From: Paenibacillus_D tarimensis_A
Lineage (GTDB): Bacteria; Bacillota; Bacilli; Paenibacillales; Paenibacillaceae
Reading direction: 5' to 3'
Length of the DNA stretch: 64,000 nucleotides
NCBI GenBank assembly: GCA_041281825.1
Contig: CP166298.1
Coordinates: 1,178,001-1,242,000 of the forward strand
Positions 50,561 to 59,768 of this stretch are shown in pieces. Below the pieces are notes generated by a model, which was not told where the DNA came from, did no database searches, and saw nothing but the letters and a program-made list of their open reading frames with translations. Each line of letters starts with the position of its first letter. Within the stretch, counting starts at the first letter, position 1. The translations under genes and the position numbers were made by a program.

Positions 50561-53185
50561 ATGAAAACGCCAATTCTATCAACAAAACTATATAAACCCC
50601 ATCGACGGCCGGATGTAATTCCCAGGCCGCGCTTGATCGAGCGTCTTAACGAAGGGCTGCACCGCAAATTGACGCTCGTCTCGGCCTCTGCCGGCTTCGG
50701 CAAAACGACGCTGATCTGCGAATGGCTGTCCGGCTGCGAACGTCCTGGCGCCTGGCTGTCGCTCGATGAGGGGGATAGCGACCCGGTCCGCTTCATGACC
50801 TGCCTCGTTGCTGCGCTGCAGACGATAGCGGGTCATGTCGGGGCAGGGGTGCTTAGCATGCTGCAGTCCCCTCAGAGACCGCCGGCCCAATCGATCCTGA
50901 CCTTCCTCCTCAATGACATCGCGTCTATTCGTGATGCGTTCATCCTTGTACTCGACGACTATCATGCCATCGATGCCGCACCTGTCGACGAAGCTCTTTC
51001 CTTCCTGATTGAACACATGCCGCCGCACATACATCTTGTCATCGCCACTCGGGAGGATCCACAGCTTCCGCTGGCTCGGCTGCGCGCTCGGGATCAATTG
51101 ACAGAGCTGCGTATCGCCGATTTGCGATTCACCCGTTCGGAAGCTGCTTCTTTCCTGAGCCGGAGCATGGGTCTGCAGCTCTCGGATGACGAAGTCGGCG
51201 TTCTGGAAATGCGGACTGAGGGTTGGATTGCCGGTCTGCAGTTAGCTGCCATTTCGCTGCAAGGACATCCGGACGCCGCGGGTTTCATTCATACCTTCAA
51301 CGGCAGTCATCGATATGTATTGGACTATCTCATGGAAGAAGTGCTGAAGCAGCAGCCCGATCAAGTGAAGTCATTTTTATTAACGACATCGATTATGGAT
51401 CGCCTGTGCGGGCCATTATGCGATGCTGTCACGCTTGATTCTTCCGCAGCCGGACAGGAGACGCTGGAATACCTGGAGCGTACGAACCTGTTTATTATCC
51501 CGCTTGACGACAAGCGGCGGTGGTTCCGATACCATCATCTTTTCGCTGATTTGCTGCGACAGCGCCAGCAGCAACAAAATCATATTGCAGAGCTGCATAT
51601 TCGTGCTAGCGAATGGTTCGAACAGCATGACCTGGAGCTGGAGGCTTTTCGCCATGCGTGCGCCGCGGGCGATGTGGAACGCGCCGCACGTCTGATGAAA
51701 GGCAAGGGAATGCCCTTGCATTTCCGCGGAGAGGCAGCCACAGTGCTGAGCTGGCTGCACTCACTGCCGGTGGCGGTACTGGATGCGCGGCCATCCTTGT
51801 GGGTGGCCTTTGCATCGGCGCTGTTATTCGTCGGCCAAGTGGTCGGCGTCGAAGATAAGCTTCGCGCGGCTGAAACCGCGATAAGGGAAGACGATTCCGA
51901 CGATTTAACGCGCGACCTAATCGGGCATATTGCTCTTATTCGCGCCATGATAGCCGTCACGCAGCATCAGGTCGATACGATCATTGCTCAATCGAGCCGC
52001 GCTTTGGAATTTTTGTCCCCGAGCAACCTGCCGGTCCGCACGGCCGCGTCGTGGACGCTCGGCTATGCTTATCAGCTGCAGGGAGACCGCGCTGCGGCCC
52101 GTCAAGCTTATACAGAAGCCGTAGAGATCAGCGAGTCGATTGGCCACGAGATTATTATTATATTGGCTACACTGGGACTGGGGTGCATAGAGGAAGCGGA
52201 CAATCAACTGCATCTAGCCGCAGCAACGTTTCGGAACGCATTACAGTTGGCAGGCGATCCGCCGATCCCCGTCTTCTGCGAAGCGCATCTTGGGCTCGCA
52301 CGCATTTACTATGAATGGAACGACCTGGAGCAGGCGAACCGGCATGCTGAGCAGGGCGCGATTCTGGCGAAACAGATCAAAGAGACGGATCGATTCGTTC
52401 ACAGTGAAGTGTTCCTTGCGCGTCTGCTGCTTGCCCGAGGAGATGCCGCCGGCGCATCTGAACGATCGCTCCGTGCGCTTCACCTCTCGAGGCTCCATCG
52501 GTACGAGAACCGTATTCCTGAAGCGGCCGCCATCCAAGTGCAAGCGCTGCTTAAGCGTGGCGAGCTGCCGCAAGCCTTAGAACTGGCTCAGTCTTTTGAG
52601 CTCCCGCTCAGCCAAGCCCGAGTCCTGCTCGCGCAAGGCGACCCTGCCGCAGCGCTTGCGGTATTGGAGCAGCGGCAGCGGCTGGCAGTGTCGAAAAGGT
52701 GGGCGGATGAACAACTGAAGGTCATGGTTTTACAGGCTCTCGCTCAATATGCGAATGGAGCCAAGGAGAAAGCCCTGCAACTGCTGGGCAAGGCGCTTCA
52801 CCTGGCGGAGCCGGGCGGTTTCATCCGTATCTTTGTTGACGAGGGTCGTCCGATGCAAGCGCTATTGATGGAAGCGGCTTCCCGGAGGTGCAGACCGGAC
52901 TATACAGCCAAGCTGCTGTCGGCAATCACTGCAGACTCCGATAAGCGTGATGCCCCTGCCCTAATTCCGATGCCGCCTGCGCAGCCTCTTATCGAACCGC
53001 TGAGCGAGCGCGAGCTGCGAATCCTGCAACTGATCGCGCAGGGACTCTCGAACCAAGAAATCAGCGAAACCCTCTTCCTTGCCTTGAGTACGGTAAAAGG
53101 CTATAATCAACAAATTTTTGGCAAGCTCCAAGTGAAGAGGCGGACCGAAGCCGTAGCCAAAGCCCGAGAATTAGGATTACTGTAG
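50561..53185 (+). CDS. MalT-like LuxR-family transcriptional regulator
   Basis: An 874-residue STAND-type regulator. The N-terminal NTPase has Walker A SASAGFGKTTLICEWL, Walker B AFILVLDDYHAIDAAP and TEGWIAGLQLAAISLQG. A long helical TPR-like middle (about 350-790) probably holds the ligand or oligomerisation site. The C-terminal LuxR domain has LSERELRILQLIAQGLSNQE and TVKGYNQQIFGKLQVKRRTE. No clear ribosome site precedes ATG 50561. It lies upstream of a small protein and an alcohol dehydrogenase-like oxidoreductase that it probably controls. The ligand is unknown. Confidence 0.9.
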   Translation: MKTPILSTKLYKPHRRPDVIPRPRLIERLNEGLHRKLTLVSASAGFGKTTLICEWLSGCERPGAWLSLDEGDSDPVRFMTCLVAALQTIAGHVGAGVLSMLQSPQRPPAQSILTFLLNDIASIRDAFILVLDDYHAIDAAPVDEALSFLIEHMPPHIHLVIATREDPQLPLARLRARDQLTELRIADLRFTRSEAASFLSRSMGLQLSDDEVGVLEMRTEGWIAGLQLAAISLQGHPDAAGFIHTFNGSHRYVLDYLMEEVLKQQPDQVKSFLLTTSIMDRLCGPLCDAVTLDSSAAGQETLEYLERTNLFIIPLDDKRRWFRYHHLFADLLRQRQQQQNHIAELHIRASEWFEQHDLELEAFRHACAAGDVERAARLMKGKGMPLHFRGEAATVLSWLHSLPVAVLDARPSLWVAFASALLFVGQVVGVEDKLRAAETAIREDDSDDLTRDLIGHIALIRAMIAVTQHQVDTIIAQSSRALEFLSPSNLPVRTAASWTLGYAYQLQGDRAAARQAYTEAVEISESIGHEIIIILATLGLGCIEEADNQLHLAAATFRNALQLAGDPPIPVFCEAHLGLARIYYEWNDLEQANRHAEQGAILAKQIKETDRFVHSEVFLARLLLARGDAAGASERSLRALHLSRLHRYENRIPEAAAIQVQALLKRGELPQALELAQSFELPLSQARVLLAQGDPAAALAVLEQRQRLAVSKRWADEQLKVMVLQALAQYANGAKEKALQLLGKALHLAEPGGFIRIFVDEGRPMQALLMEAASRRCRPDYTAKLLSAITADSDKRDAPALIPMPPAQPLIEPLSERELRILQLIAQGLSNQEISETLFLALSTVKGYNQQIFGKLQVKRRTEAVAKARELGLL

Positions 53186-53335
53186 AACCGCGTGCCAAAC
53201 GGGGTGCTGTTTTTTCTTGTTCATTCGCTAGACCCTACTTTAGTATCTAGGATCCGGTTCCGGGAAGTAGTTATACTACGATTAATAAGAGCGAGCGGCA
53301 CGGCCAGATGAAGCGCAAAAAGGGGGCAGTTGATC

Positions 53336-53569
53336 GTGACAACCGGGGATGAACCCATCATGTATCAAATCAGGTTTAAAGGCCATCTAGCTTCCGGCTG
53401 GTCGGATTGGTTCGAAGGCATGACCCTCACAATGCTGGACAACGGTGATACCGTACTCATCGGTTCGGTCCCGGACCAGTCCTCTCTGCATGGATTGTTG
53501 AAAAAGGTACGTGATCTAGGGATGCCGCTGATATCGGTCTTACCGGTGAAAGACATGGAAAACAATTGA
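53336..53569 (+). CDS. Small conserved-looking protein between regulator and oxidoreductase
   Basis: 77 residues with the pattern MYQIRFKGHLASGWSDWFEGMTLTMLDNGDTVLIGSVPDQ (given here in spans), a beta-rich fold with LLKKVRDLGMPLISVLPV at the end. Similar small proteins sit next to regulators and quinone oxidoreductases in related bacteria. GTG 53336 gives the best spacing from AGGGGG; ATG 53360 would give a minimal version. It precedes the oxidoreductase by 16 bases, so the two are co-translated. Confidence 0.65.
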   Translation: MTTGDEPIMYQIRFKGHLASGWSDWFEGMTLTMLDNGDTVLIGSVPDQSSLHGLLKKVRDLGMPLISVLPVKDMENN

Positions 53570-53585
53570 CAGATGGGGGTTACAC

Positions 53586-54503
53586 ATGAAAGCTATCCTA
53601 TGCCCGGCATACGGAGCTCCGGAAGTTCTGCAGCTTAGGGAAGTGGAGAAACCAGTCCCACGGGACAACGAAGTGCTGATCAAGCTATTTGCGGCCACTG
53701 TATCGGCGGCGGACTACAGGATTCGGAGCTTTACGAGTCCGCCGCTTTTCTGGCTCCCGATGCGAGTAATCCTGGGCATTCGAAGACCGCGAAAACCGAT
53801 TCTCGGGGTCGAGTTGGCCGGAGAAATCGAAGCTGTCGGCAAGCAAGTTCGGCGTTTGAAGCCGGGCGACCGCGTATTCGGCATGACGGGCATGCGGTTC
53901 GGGGCATATGCCGAATATACGTGCTTGCCGGAGAAAGCGGTAATCACAATCATGCCGGACAATGTCAGTTACGACGATGCAGCGGCAGTTCCTTTCGGCG
54001 GAACGACCGCGATGCACTTCTTCAGGAAAGGCAGGATCAACAGCGGACAGAAGGTTCTGATCTATGGCGCATCCGGAGCGGTAGGTACGGCTGCAGTGCA
54101 GCTTGCCAAGTATTTCGGCACGGAAGTGACGGCCGTATGCAGCGGCTCCAATGTCCATTGGGTAAAAGCGCTGGGGGCCGATCATGTGATCGATTATACG
54201 AAGGAGTCTATTACGAGCGGCGAAAAACGATACGACCTCATATTCGACGCGGTCGGCAAGCTCTCCCGTTCAGCCGGCAAGACAATGCTGGCACCGGGCG
54301 GTTCCTTCGTCTCCGTGGAAGGGCAGGGTGTGGCGAAAGAGCTGGTCGAAGATTTGGAATTCCTCATCAAGCTGGTGAAGGAGGGGAAGTACAAACCCGT
54401 CATCGACCGGAGATATCCGCTTGAGCAGATTACAGAGGCGCATCGATATGCGGAGCAAGGGCATAAGAAGGGCAATGTCGTGATCACGATTAGACCGTCA
54501 TGA
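53586..54503 (+). CDS. NAD(P)-dependent zinc-less alcohol dehydrogenase/quinone oxidoreductase
   Basis: A 305-residue medium-chain dehydrogenase/reductase. It has GAPEVLQLREVEKPVP, VLGVELAGEIEAVG-like ILGVELAGEIEAVG, LPGDRVFG-like KPGDRVFGMTG, and the NADPH motif IYGASGAVGTAAVQLAKYFG. The zinc-binding residues of the classical enzymes are absent, as in quinone oxidoreductase (QOR) members. It lies directly after the small protein and LuxR gene, so it is a likely regulatory target. Terminated by a hairpin at 54528. Confidence 0.9.
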   Translation: MKAILCPAYGAPEVLQLREVEKPVPRDNEVLIKLFAATVSAADYRIRSFTSPPLFWLPMRVILGIRRPRKPILGVELAGEIEAVGKQVRRLKPGDRVFGMTGMRFGAYAEYTCLPEKAVITIMPDNVSYDDAAAVPFGGTTAMHFFRKGRINSGQKVLIYGASGAVGTAAVQLAKYFGTEVTAVCSGSNVHWVKALGADHVIDYTKESITSGEKRYDLIFDAVGKLSRSAGKTMLAPGGSFVSVEGQGVAKELVEDLEFLIKLVKEGKYKPVIDRRYPLEQITEAHRYAEQGHKKGNVVITIRPS

Positions 54504-54527
54504 AGAAGAAGACCTAACTGAAATGAA

Positions 54528-54566
54528 AAACAATGGCTGCGTTTATGCACCCGTTGTTTTTTTTTT
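54528..54566 (+). terminator. Terminator after the oxidoreductase
   Basis: ACAATGG pairs with CCGTTGT (one G-T pair) around a 14-base loop, followed by ten Ts. Confidence 0.82.
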
Positions 54567-54695
54567 CGGAGAGAACTTGGGCCGTTTGAAAAATGCTCAA
54601 CTAACAGGCAGTATAAAGTCATTCCATGGAGGATATTTATGAAAAATGCCGAATAGTAACGGAACCAATGCCAATTAACAAAAGCGAGGAAGAAT

Positions 54696-55196
54696 ATGAA
54701 TATAGTTCTCATAGGTATGTCTGGAGCTGGTAAAAGCACTTTAGGTGTGTTGCTTGCAAAAGCTTTAGGAATGGATTACGTGGATACAGATATTGTCATA
54801 CAACAACATGAAGGCAGGTTGCTGCAAGATATAATTGATACTGATGGTATCGAAAAATTTATGGAAGTCGAAGAAAAAATTGTGTCCGAGTTGCAACTAA
54901 AAAATTGCCTTATATCTACCGGTGGAAGTGTTATATATTCAGAAAAAGCTATGAATATCCTTAAACAGGGTGGGCAGATTATTTATTTACATGTTCCATT
55001 CGAAGAAATTAAAAGGAGACTAATAAAAATAACAACCAGAGGTATTGTCATAAAGAAAGGAAATAGTCTTAAGGACGTTTACGATGAAAGAGTTCCTCTA
55101 TACATTAAATATAGTGATCAAACTATTGATTGCTCAAATAAGGATATAGAACATTGTGTTAGTGAGATTATAGAGAAAATAAAAGAAAGTGAATAA
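54696..55196 (+). CDS. aroK: Shikimate kinase
   Basis: A 166-residue P-loop kinase that phosphorylates shikimate in aromatic amino acid synthesis. Motifs are IGMSGAGKSTLGVLLA (Walker A), DYVDTDIVIQ with the shikimate-binding Asp, and ISTGGSVIYSEKAM. The third conserved Arg region (RTRG-like ITTRG) is present. The gene is clearly AT-richer than its neighbours and lies in an AT-rich patch with decayed genes, so it may be a recent acquisition or a second copy in addition to the main pathway gene. Confidence 0.87.
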   Translation: MNIVLIGMSGAGKSTLGVLLAKALGMDYVDTDIVIQQHEGRLLQDIIDTDGIEKFMEVEEKIVSELQLKNCLISTGGSVIYSEKAMNILKQGGQIIYLHVPFEEIKRRLIKITTRGIVIKKGNSLKDVYDERVPLYIKYSDQTIDCSNKDIEHCVSEIIEKIKESE

Positions 55197-55345
55197 AACT
55201 ATATTTGTCCCGAAGGATTGGGTCTGTCAAGAATATTGTGTAAACACTCCTAGAGAAATGGATTTGACGTGTCGTAACTTTGTACCGGTTCCCTTCGTCT
55301 AATTGTCAGTAATCATCATTTATGCATGGATTGGATGTGACGGGA

Positions 55346-56722
55346 ATGCGTTCAACTCGAAAATGGATGGCCGCGGCAATGTTGTCACTCATTATATTTG
55401 CGAGCTCGGCGTGCGAATCCGTTCAAAGCGAAACGGGTACAGAAAATATAATATCACCGGAAAATAGTACGGGCCCAAATTCAAATATCGCGAAAGGAAA
55501 CGAGAACGATCAGGCACGAGCGATACCGGAACAGTTATTTGATAAAATACTTGCCCTGTCTCCAAATCATTGGGTGAGTGACTTTGAAGTATTAAATGAG
55601 AACGAAATTGTTGCAGTTATCCAGAGAGGCGATACGTCTGACCGCCAAATCGTTAGCCTCAATATGAAAAGCGGCGAGGAAACGCTGCTTTGGGAAGGGG
55701 AAACCTTTCGCGTCGATTTGGACGGCGTCATGGAGGAGCAGGGAGATTCCGAGCCGTTAATTTCGTTTCAATATTATGATCTGGAATCGAGCAAATGGTA
55801 CATGGAAGATATTGAGGGCGGCAAACTGGTTAACGGCGAGCGATTATACCAAACGAAAAGCCCTGACGGAAAATGGCTTACGGTCACCGACAATGGCATT
55901 TGGGGGATATCGGCAGAGACCGGGATGAAAGTAAGATGGACGCCTGGAGAGGATGATTCGGGAGTGTTATGGCTGCCGGACAGCTCGGGTTTTGTATTTC
56001 TGCAATCGACAGGGGAGCAGCTTGGCGACGGAGCAGGTCCGGCGTACGAATTGGCTCATTTTCAGCTCGATAACCGAAAGATCACTGCCTATTCTCTTGC
56101 CAAGGGATTCTGGGGCGGTATTGAATGGCTTGATCCCGGCAAGACGATTCTTGTACATAACGGCTTTGACGATATGATCGGACTCAAGATCGTTGATCTT
56201 GATGTACCATCCGAAAATCAAGTCCTGCTAACGGAATACGCGGACCCGATCGGCCATGCCTTCAGTACCTTATCCAACATGTTTGTCGTGTCTAAATCGG
56301 GCGAGTTTACTGTTATGCAGCTTGACGGAACTCTCGTCAAAAGGGTGCCTTGGCCGGCGGATCTGGATGAATATACGCAGAAGAATCCGTCATTTTCCGA
56401 AAACAATCATGAGTCGAAGCAACCCTATTACGAGAAGGAGCTTGACGGCGGAAAAGTAGGGCCGTATATGCTGCAGTTTTCACCAGACGGGAAGCATCTG
56501 GCCTTCCTGCTTGGTGCCGTGGGAGAAAGCTCAGACGATAGAGTTCCAGGAACCAAAATTATCATTTGCAATTTGAACACCGGAGAGGCCGAAGCTGTGA
56601 CTCAAGAATATCTGCGCATCGATAGCTTCCGCTGGTCGCCCGGCTCTGATCAAATCGCAGTTATTTATGCATTGCCTGAAGAGCGTTCAACCGCTTATCT
56701 TGGAGTCAAAAATATTAAATAG
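55346..56722 (+). CDS. Lipoprotein with beta-propeller-like repeats
   Basis: About 458 residues: a signal (AAAMLSLIIFASSAC) with lipobox SSAC and the lipidated Cys near residue 22, then a roughly 380-residue domain with repeated beta-blade patterns (SPDGKWLTVTDNGIWGI, WLPDSSGFVFLQ, FSPDGKHLAFLLGA, WSPGSDQIAVIYALP) like TolB/WD40-type propellers. It is probably an exported sensor or binding protein. The start at 55346 is chosen so the signal peptide begins directly; ATG 55322 is in frame. I do not recognise a specific family. Confidence 0.7.
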   Translation: MRSTRKWMAAAMLSLIIFASSACESVQSETGTENIISPENSTGPNSNIAKGNENDQARAIPEQLFDKILALSPNHWVSDFEVLNENEIVAVIQRGDTSDRQIVSLNMKSGEETLLWEGETFRVDLDGVMEEQGDSEPLISFQYYDLESSKWYMEDIEGGKLVNGERLYQTKSPDGKWLTVTDNGIWGISAETGMKVRWTPGEDDSGVLWLPDSSGFVFLQSTGEQLGDGAGPAYELAHFQLDNRKITAYSLAKGFWGGIEWLDPGKTILVHNGFDDMIGLKIVDLDVPSENQVLLTEYADPIGHAFSTLSNMFVVSKSGEFTVMQLDGTLVKRVPWPADLDEYTQKNPSFSENNHESKQPYYEKELDGGKVGPYMLQFSPDGKHLAFLLGAVGESSDDRVPGTKIIICNLNTGEAEAVTQEYLRIDSFRWSPGSDQIAVIYALPEERSTAYLGVKNIK

Positions 56723-57283
56723 CTTATACGGCAAAATTCGGAATTGAGAACAAGGAACGTTCACTGACAAAGGAATACAACGTGTTCCAAGAGGTAATAG
56801 GTAATGTCAAAGGATTACTCGGCGACCTTCCTTTAAGAATAGACAATTAGACGGAATAAATCATATAACCCAAATGGTGCATACACCCAAATGGATTCTT
56901 GGCTCGATTTGTTTATTATATCAACGGAAACCTTGAACAGCTAAATAAGTATAAATTAGATGAATCCGACCTAGTAGACTTAGCTAATCAGGTTCAATAA
57001 TATTTTCAGGCGTACTTTAATTATTCAGTTCGTTATTAACCTAAAGAAGACGATAGTTCAACTCCGAAGGGTGCCGCGCGGCAGCCCATTCGCTCACCTA
57101 ACGAGTAGCATCCATATGTGTTAATATTTAGTTGTCTATATATAATTGTTTCAAATCTATACGCTGTAACCAGAGAAAGTCCCCCGAACTACCCGAACAT
57201 ATTTGTTTTGCTTTTCCTTTTGGCAGGATTTCTATTCATGCTTTTTGTATTCCCAAGAAAAAGAAAAGAAAGGATTAAAGGAT
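56723..57283 (+). other. Non-coding or decayed stretch
   Basis: Over 560 bases with no intact gene. A short open stretch at 56899-57000 (TTG start, NGNLEQLNKYKLDESDLVDL toward the end) looks like the tail of a lost gene. Near 57059-57080 there is a GGGTGCCGCGCGGCAGCCC hairpin resembling one near 60080. Confidence 0.4.
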
Positions 57284-57580
57284 GTGGGTATTAAGATTAC
57301 AGGTAAAGTTAAAGCTTATCGTTGGATCGCAACTTTAACCTTCATAGTATCTATAATATTGTTCTCAATCGACATAATTAATGGCTCCTATACTACCTGG
57401 GTTGATGGAATAGGCGTAATTTCTACCTGGATTCTAGCCCCTTTGGGTATTTTGACATCAGGGAACGCCTTCAAGAACACAAACAGTAGAAAGGACGTAT
57501 GTCTATTATTACTTAATCTACTTTCCTTGCTTAGTTTCCCACTTTATATGGTATTAGGAACAACTTTATTCGGGCCATAA
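57284..57580 (+). CDS. Small membrane protein, possibly truncated
   Basis: About 98 residues from GTG 57284, with two to three hydrophobic segments (WIATLTFIVSIILFSIDII; GIGVISTWILAPLGIL; LLLLNLLSLLSFPLYMVLG). Upstream, another frame reads LLAGFLFMLFVFPRKRK, a membrane-helix-like piece before an A-rich run, so the gene may have lost its N-terminal part by a frameshift near 57255-57280. No family is recognised. Confidence 0.5.
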   Translation: MGIKITGKVKAYRWIATLTFIVSIILFSIDIINGSYTTWVDGIGVISTWILAPLGILTSGNAFKNTNSRKDVCLLLLNLLSLLSFPLYMVLGTTLFGP

Positions 57581-57583
57581 ACT

Positions 57584-57630
57584 GAAGCACTCTTTTGGTC
57601 AAAAGACCAAAAGAGTGCTTCTTTAAAAAA
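57584..57630 (+). terminator. Strong terminator-like hairpin
   Basis: GAAGCACTCTTTTGGTC pairs perfectly with GACCAAAAGAGTGCTTC around AAAA, followed by a short T run and then A-rich sequence. Confidence 0.85.
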
Positions 57631-57868
57631 AATCAAGAACTGTGGTCGCAATAGTTAAACCCGGATTGTGCAAGAAACCAAGTTCGAATTGCCCACGCCC
57701 AAAATCCCGATCCTAGTATGTGGTCATCGGCCTGTTTTCCCCTTTGCGGAGTGACATACCACAAGCAAGATGTGACATTGTGCTATATAGTCCTTCCATT
57801 ATATTATAGTTGCCGCTCCGGAATTGAACTAGAATGAAATCATTAAACGGGAAGCGAGGCAACCCATT

Positions 57869-58858
57869 ATGACTAATATTCAGCCTTTTTTGGACAAAGT
57901 ACGCCGCTCCGTTGAAGCTCACCGAACAGGTCCTTCAGGCGGTTACCGCCGTATGCTTTCGGACCCTATGGAGGCGGATCTGTATGGGACGGCAGATGCG
58001 GCCATTTTGCTGTATACGCTGGGGGAGCTGCCTGAGGCGGGTGGGACCGGGCACAACGGAATGGTAACGACAATCCAACGCTTTCAAGTACAGGATAGCG
58101 GTCTTTTTCCAGGAGCAGGGCATCATCCCATCCATGGGACTGCGTATGCTATTGCCGCTTTGGAGCTGCTTGACAACAAGCCGCTATACCCATTAACGGA
58201 CCTGCATGGCCTCAAAAGCCGTGCTGCGCTTTACGATTTTATGGACGGCCTGGATTGGGTGAATCGGCCTTGGTCGGAATCGCATAAAGGTGCCGGCATC
58301 TATGCGGCATTGGTGCTGGCCGGTGAAGTGGACCGCGAGTGGGAGGATTGGTATCTGAACTGGCTGCAGCAACAAGCCGATCCGGTGACTGGCTTATGGT
58401 GCCGGCAGGCGGTGTACGCTACAGACGGCGCCCCGCTGTTCCATCACTTGGCCAGTTCGTTTCATTACCTGTTCAATCTGAACTACCGCAAGCGCTCTAT
58501 GCAATACCCGGATGCATGGATCGATACGTGCTTGGCGCTGCAGGCATCAGGACAAATTCCGTTGGCAGCAGGTGAATTGTCCTTTGTCGAGCTCGATGTC
58601 TTGTACACACTGATTAGCGCGGCCTCGCAAACCGGCCACCGGGCCGGGGAGCTTCAGGATATGATGCATACAATCGGCTGCCATCTCTTGCGGAGCGTTG
58701 AAGTATTGTCTGCCGGGCCGGAGGCTGCAGTGTTCGAGGATTTGCATGCGCTGTGCGGTACGGTCTGTGCACTGGCGCTTGTGCAGTCCATCCTGCCGGA
58801 GCAGGTCGTGGCGGACCGCTTGTTGCTTAAGGTGCTGGACCGCAGGCCTTTTATCTAG
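57869..58858 (+). CDS. Uncharacterised helical-barrel-like protein
   Basis: A 329-residue soluble protein with regularly spaced helical repeats (ADAAILLYTLGELPEA, GTAYAIAALELLDN, GAGIYAALVLAGE, DTCLALQASGQIPL, FVELDVLYTLISAASQ, LCGTVCALALVQ). This pattern and GHHPIHGTAYA fit an alpha-6 toroid as in glycosidases, lyases or prenyltransferase-type proteins. Conserved-looking acidic and Trp positions are present (GLDWVNRPW, DREWEDWYL). No named family is recognised. It precedes remnants of an aldo/keto reductase gene and an SDR gene. Confidence 0.65.
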   Translation: MTNIQPFLDKVRRSVEAHRTGPSGGYRRMLSDPMEADLYGTADAAILLYTLGELPEAGGTGHNGMVTTIQRFQVQDSGLFPGAGHHPIHGTAYAIAALELLDNKPLYPLTDLHGLKSRAALYDFMDGLDWVNRPWSESHKGAGIYAALVLAGEVDREWEDWYLNWLQQQADPVTGLWCRQAVYATDGAPLFHHLASSFHYLFNLNYRKRSMQYPDAWIDTCLALQASGQIPLAAGELSFVELDVLYTLISAASQTGHRAGELQDMMHTIGCHLLRSVEVLSAGPEAAVFEDLHALCGTVCALALVQSILPEQVVADRLLLKVLDRRPFI

Positions 58859-58877
58859 CATTACGGGAATGATCCCC

Positions 58878-58949
58878 ATGGAATTCAACTATTTAGGCAG
58901 CTCCGGATTGCGGGTCAGTAAGCTATGCTTGGGAACGATGATGCCGTTT
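58878..58949 (+). pseudogene. N-terminal remnant of an aldo/keto reductase, fused in frame to the SDR gene
   Basis: MEFNYLGSSGLRVSKLCLGT is the standard N-terminus of an aldo/keto reductase, starting at ATG 58878. After about 24 codons the similarity ends, and the same frame runs via a short linker into the SDR start at 59004 (42 codons away). The rest of the reductase gene has been deleted. Confidence 0.65.
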
Positions 58950-59003
58950 GCCCGGCACCATCTGATGATGAATTTCAAGATAGAGAAAAGAGGGAAAATA
59001 ACT

Positions 59004-59735
59004 ATGGATCAAAAGCGTTGGGCCATGGTAACGGGCGCTGACAGGGGACTCGGACTAGCCATGTCGAAAGGATTGCTTGAGAAGGGCTATCTCGTATGGG
59101 CTGGACATTATGCACAGGATTGTCAGGCTCTGCAGGAGCTGGAGGCAGCTTACGGGGCGCGGCTGCGTCCACTTCACCTGGATATCAGCGACGTAGGGAG
59201 CGTCAGGCAAGCCGTCAGGATGGTATCAGCGGTGACGAACCGACTTGATCTGCTGGTGAATAACGGCGCCATTCTCGGGAATATCGCGGCAACCGTGCAG
59301 GATGAGCTGGATTTTGAAGAAATGGAGAAGGTGTACCGCGTGAACACGTTGGGCGCGCTACGGATGACGAACGGGCTGATTGAGCTTATTATGAACAGCG
59401 CCGACAGGCTCATCGTGAACATTTCATCCGAGGCGGGGAGCATCGGCGCAAGTCAACGGACAGCCTGGTTTGCGTACTGCATGTCCAAGGCCGCGCTAAA
59501 TATGCAATCGAAGCTAATCCATAACCAGATTGCCTCTCAGGGCGGTAAGGTACTGGTGGTGCATCCCGGGCATGTTCAGACCTGGATGCAGGGCAAGTTG
59601 GATGTTGCGGGCAAACTGACGCCGGAGCAATCGGCGCAGCATATTCTCGGCCTCGTGGAGCAACGAATCAGCCCCGAATGGCCGGATCAGGCACTGGCGC
59701 TGATCGATTATACTGGGGATCGCTGGCCTTGGTAA
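59004..59735 (+). CDS. Short-chain dehydrogenase/reductase
   Basis: A 243-residue classical SDR. It has WAMVTGADRGLGLAMSKGLL (TGxxxGxG), LDLLVNNGAILG (NNG variant), VNISSEAGSIGA with the catalytic Ser, and YCMSKAALNMQSK with Tyr and Lys. It reduces or oxidises small carbonyl or alcohol substrates. ATG 59004 is preferred; an earlier in-frame ATG at 58878 would give a fusion with an aldo/keto reductase N-terminus. C-terminus ends DYTGDRWPW. Confidence 0.88.
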   Translation: MDQKRWAMVTGADRGLGLAMSKGLLEKGYLVWAGHYAQDCQALQELEAAYGARLRPLHLDISDVGSVRQAVRMVSAVTNRLDLLVNNGAILGNIAATVQDELDFEEMEKVYRVNTLGALRMTNGLIELIMNSADRLIVNISSEAGSIGASQRTAWFAYCMSKAALNMQSKLIHNQIASQGGKVLVVHPGHVQTWMQGKLDVAGKLTPEQSAQHILGLVEQRISPEWPDQALALIDYTGDRWPW

Positions 59736-59768
59736 TGCAGGCAGATTTTTTAGTAAAGGGAGACGGGA

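Noticed and set aside
55216..55260. GGGTCTGTCAAGAATATTGTGTAAACA resembles (from memory, in part) an IS256-type terminal repeat
   Set aside because: Only one end, no transposase and no matching inverted copy nearby; kept only as a hint.
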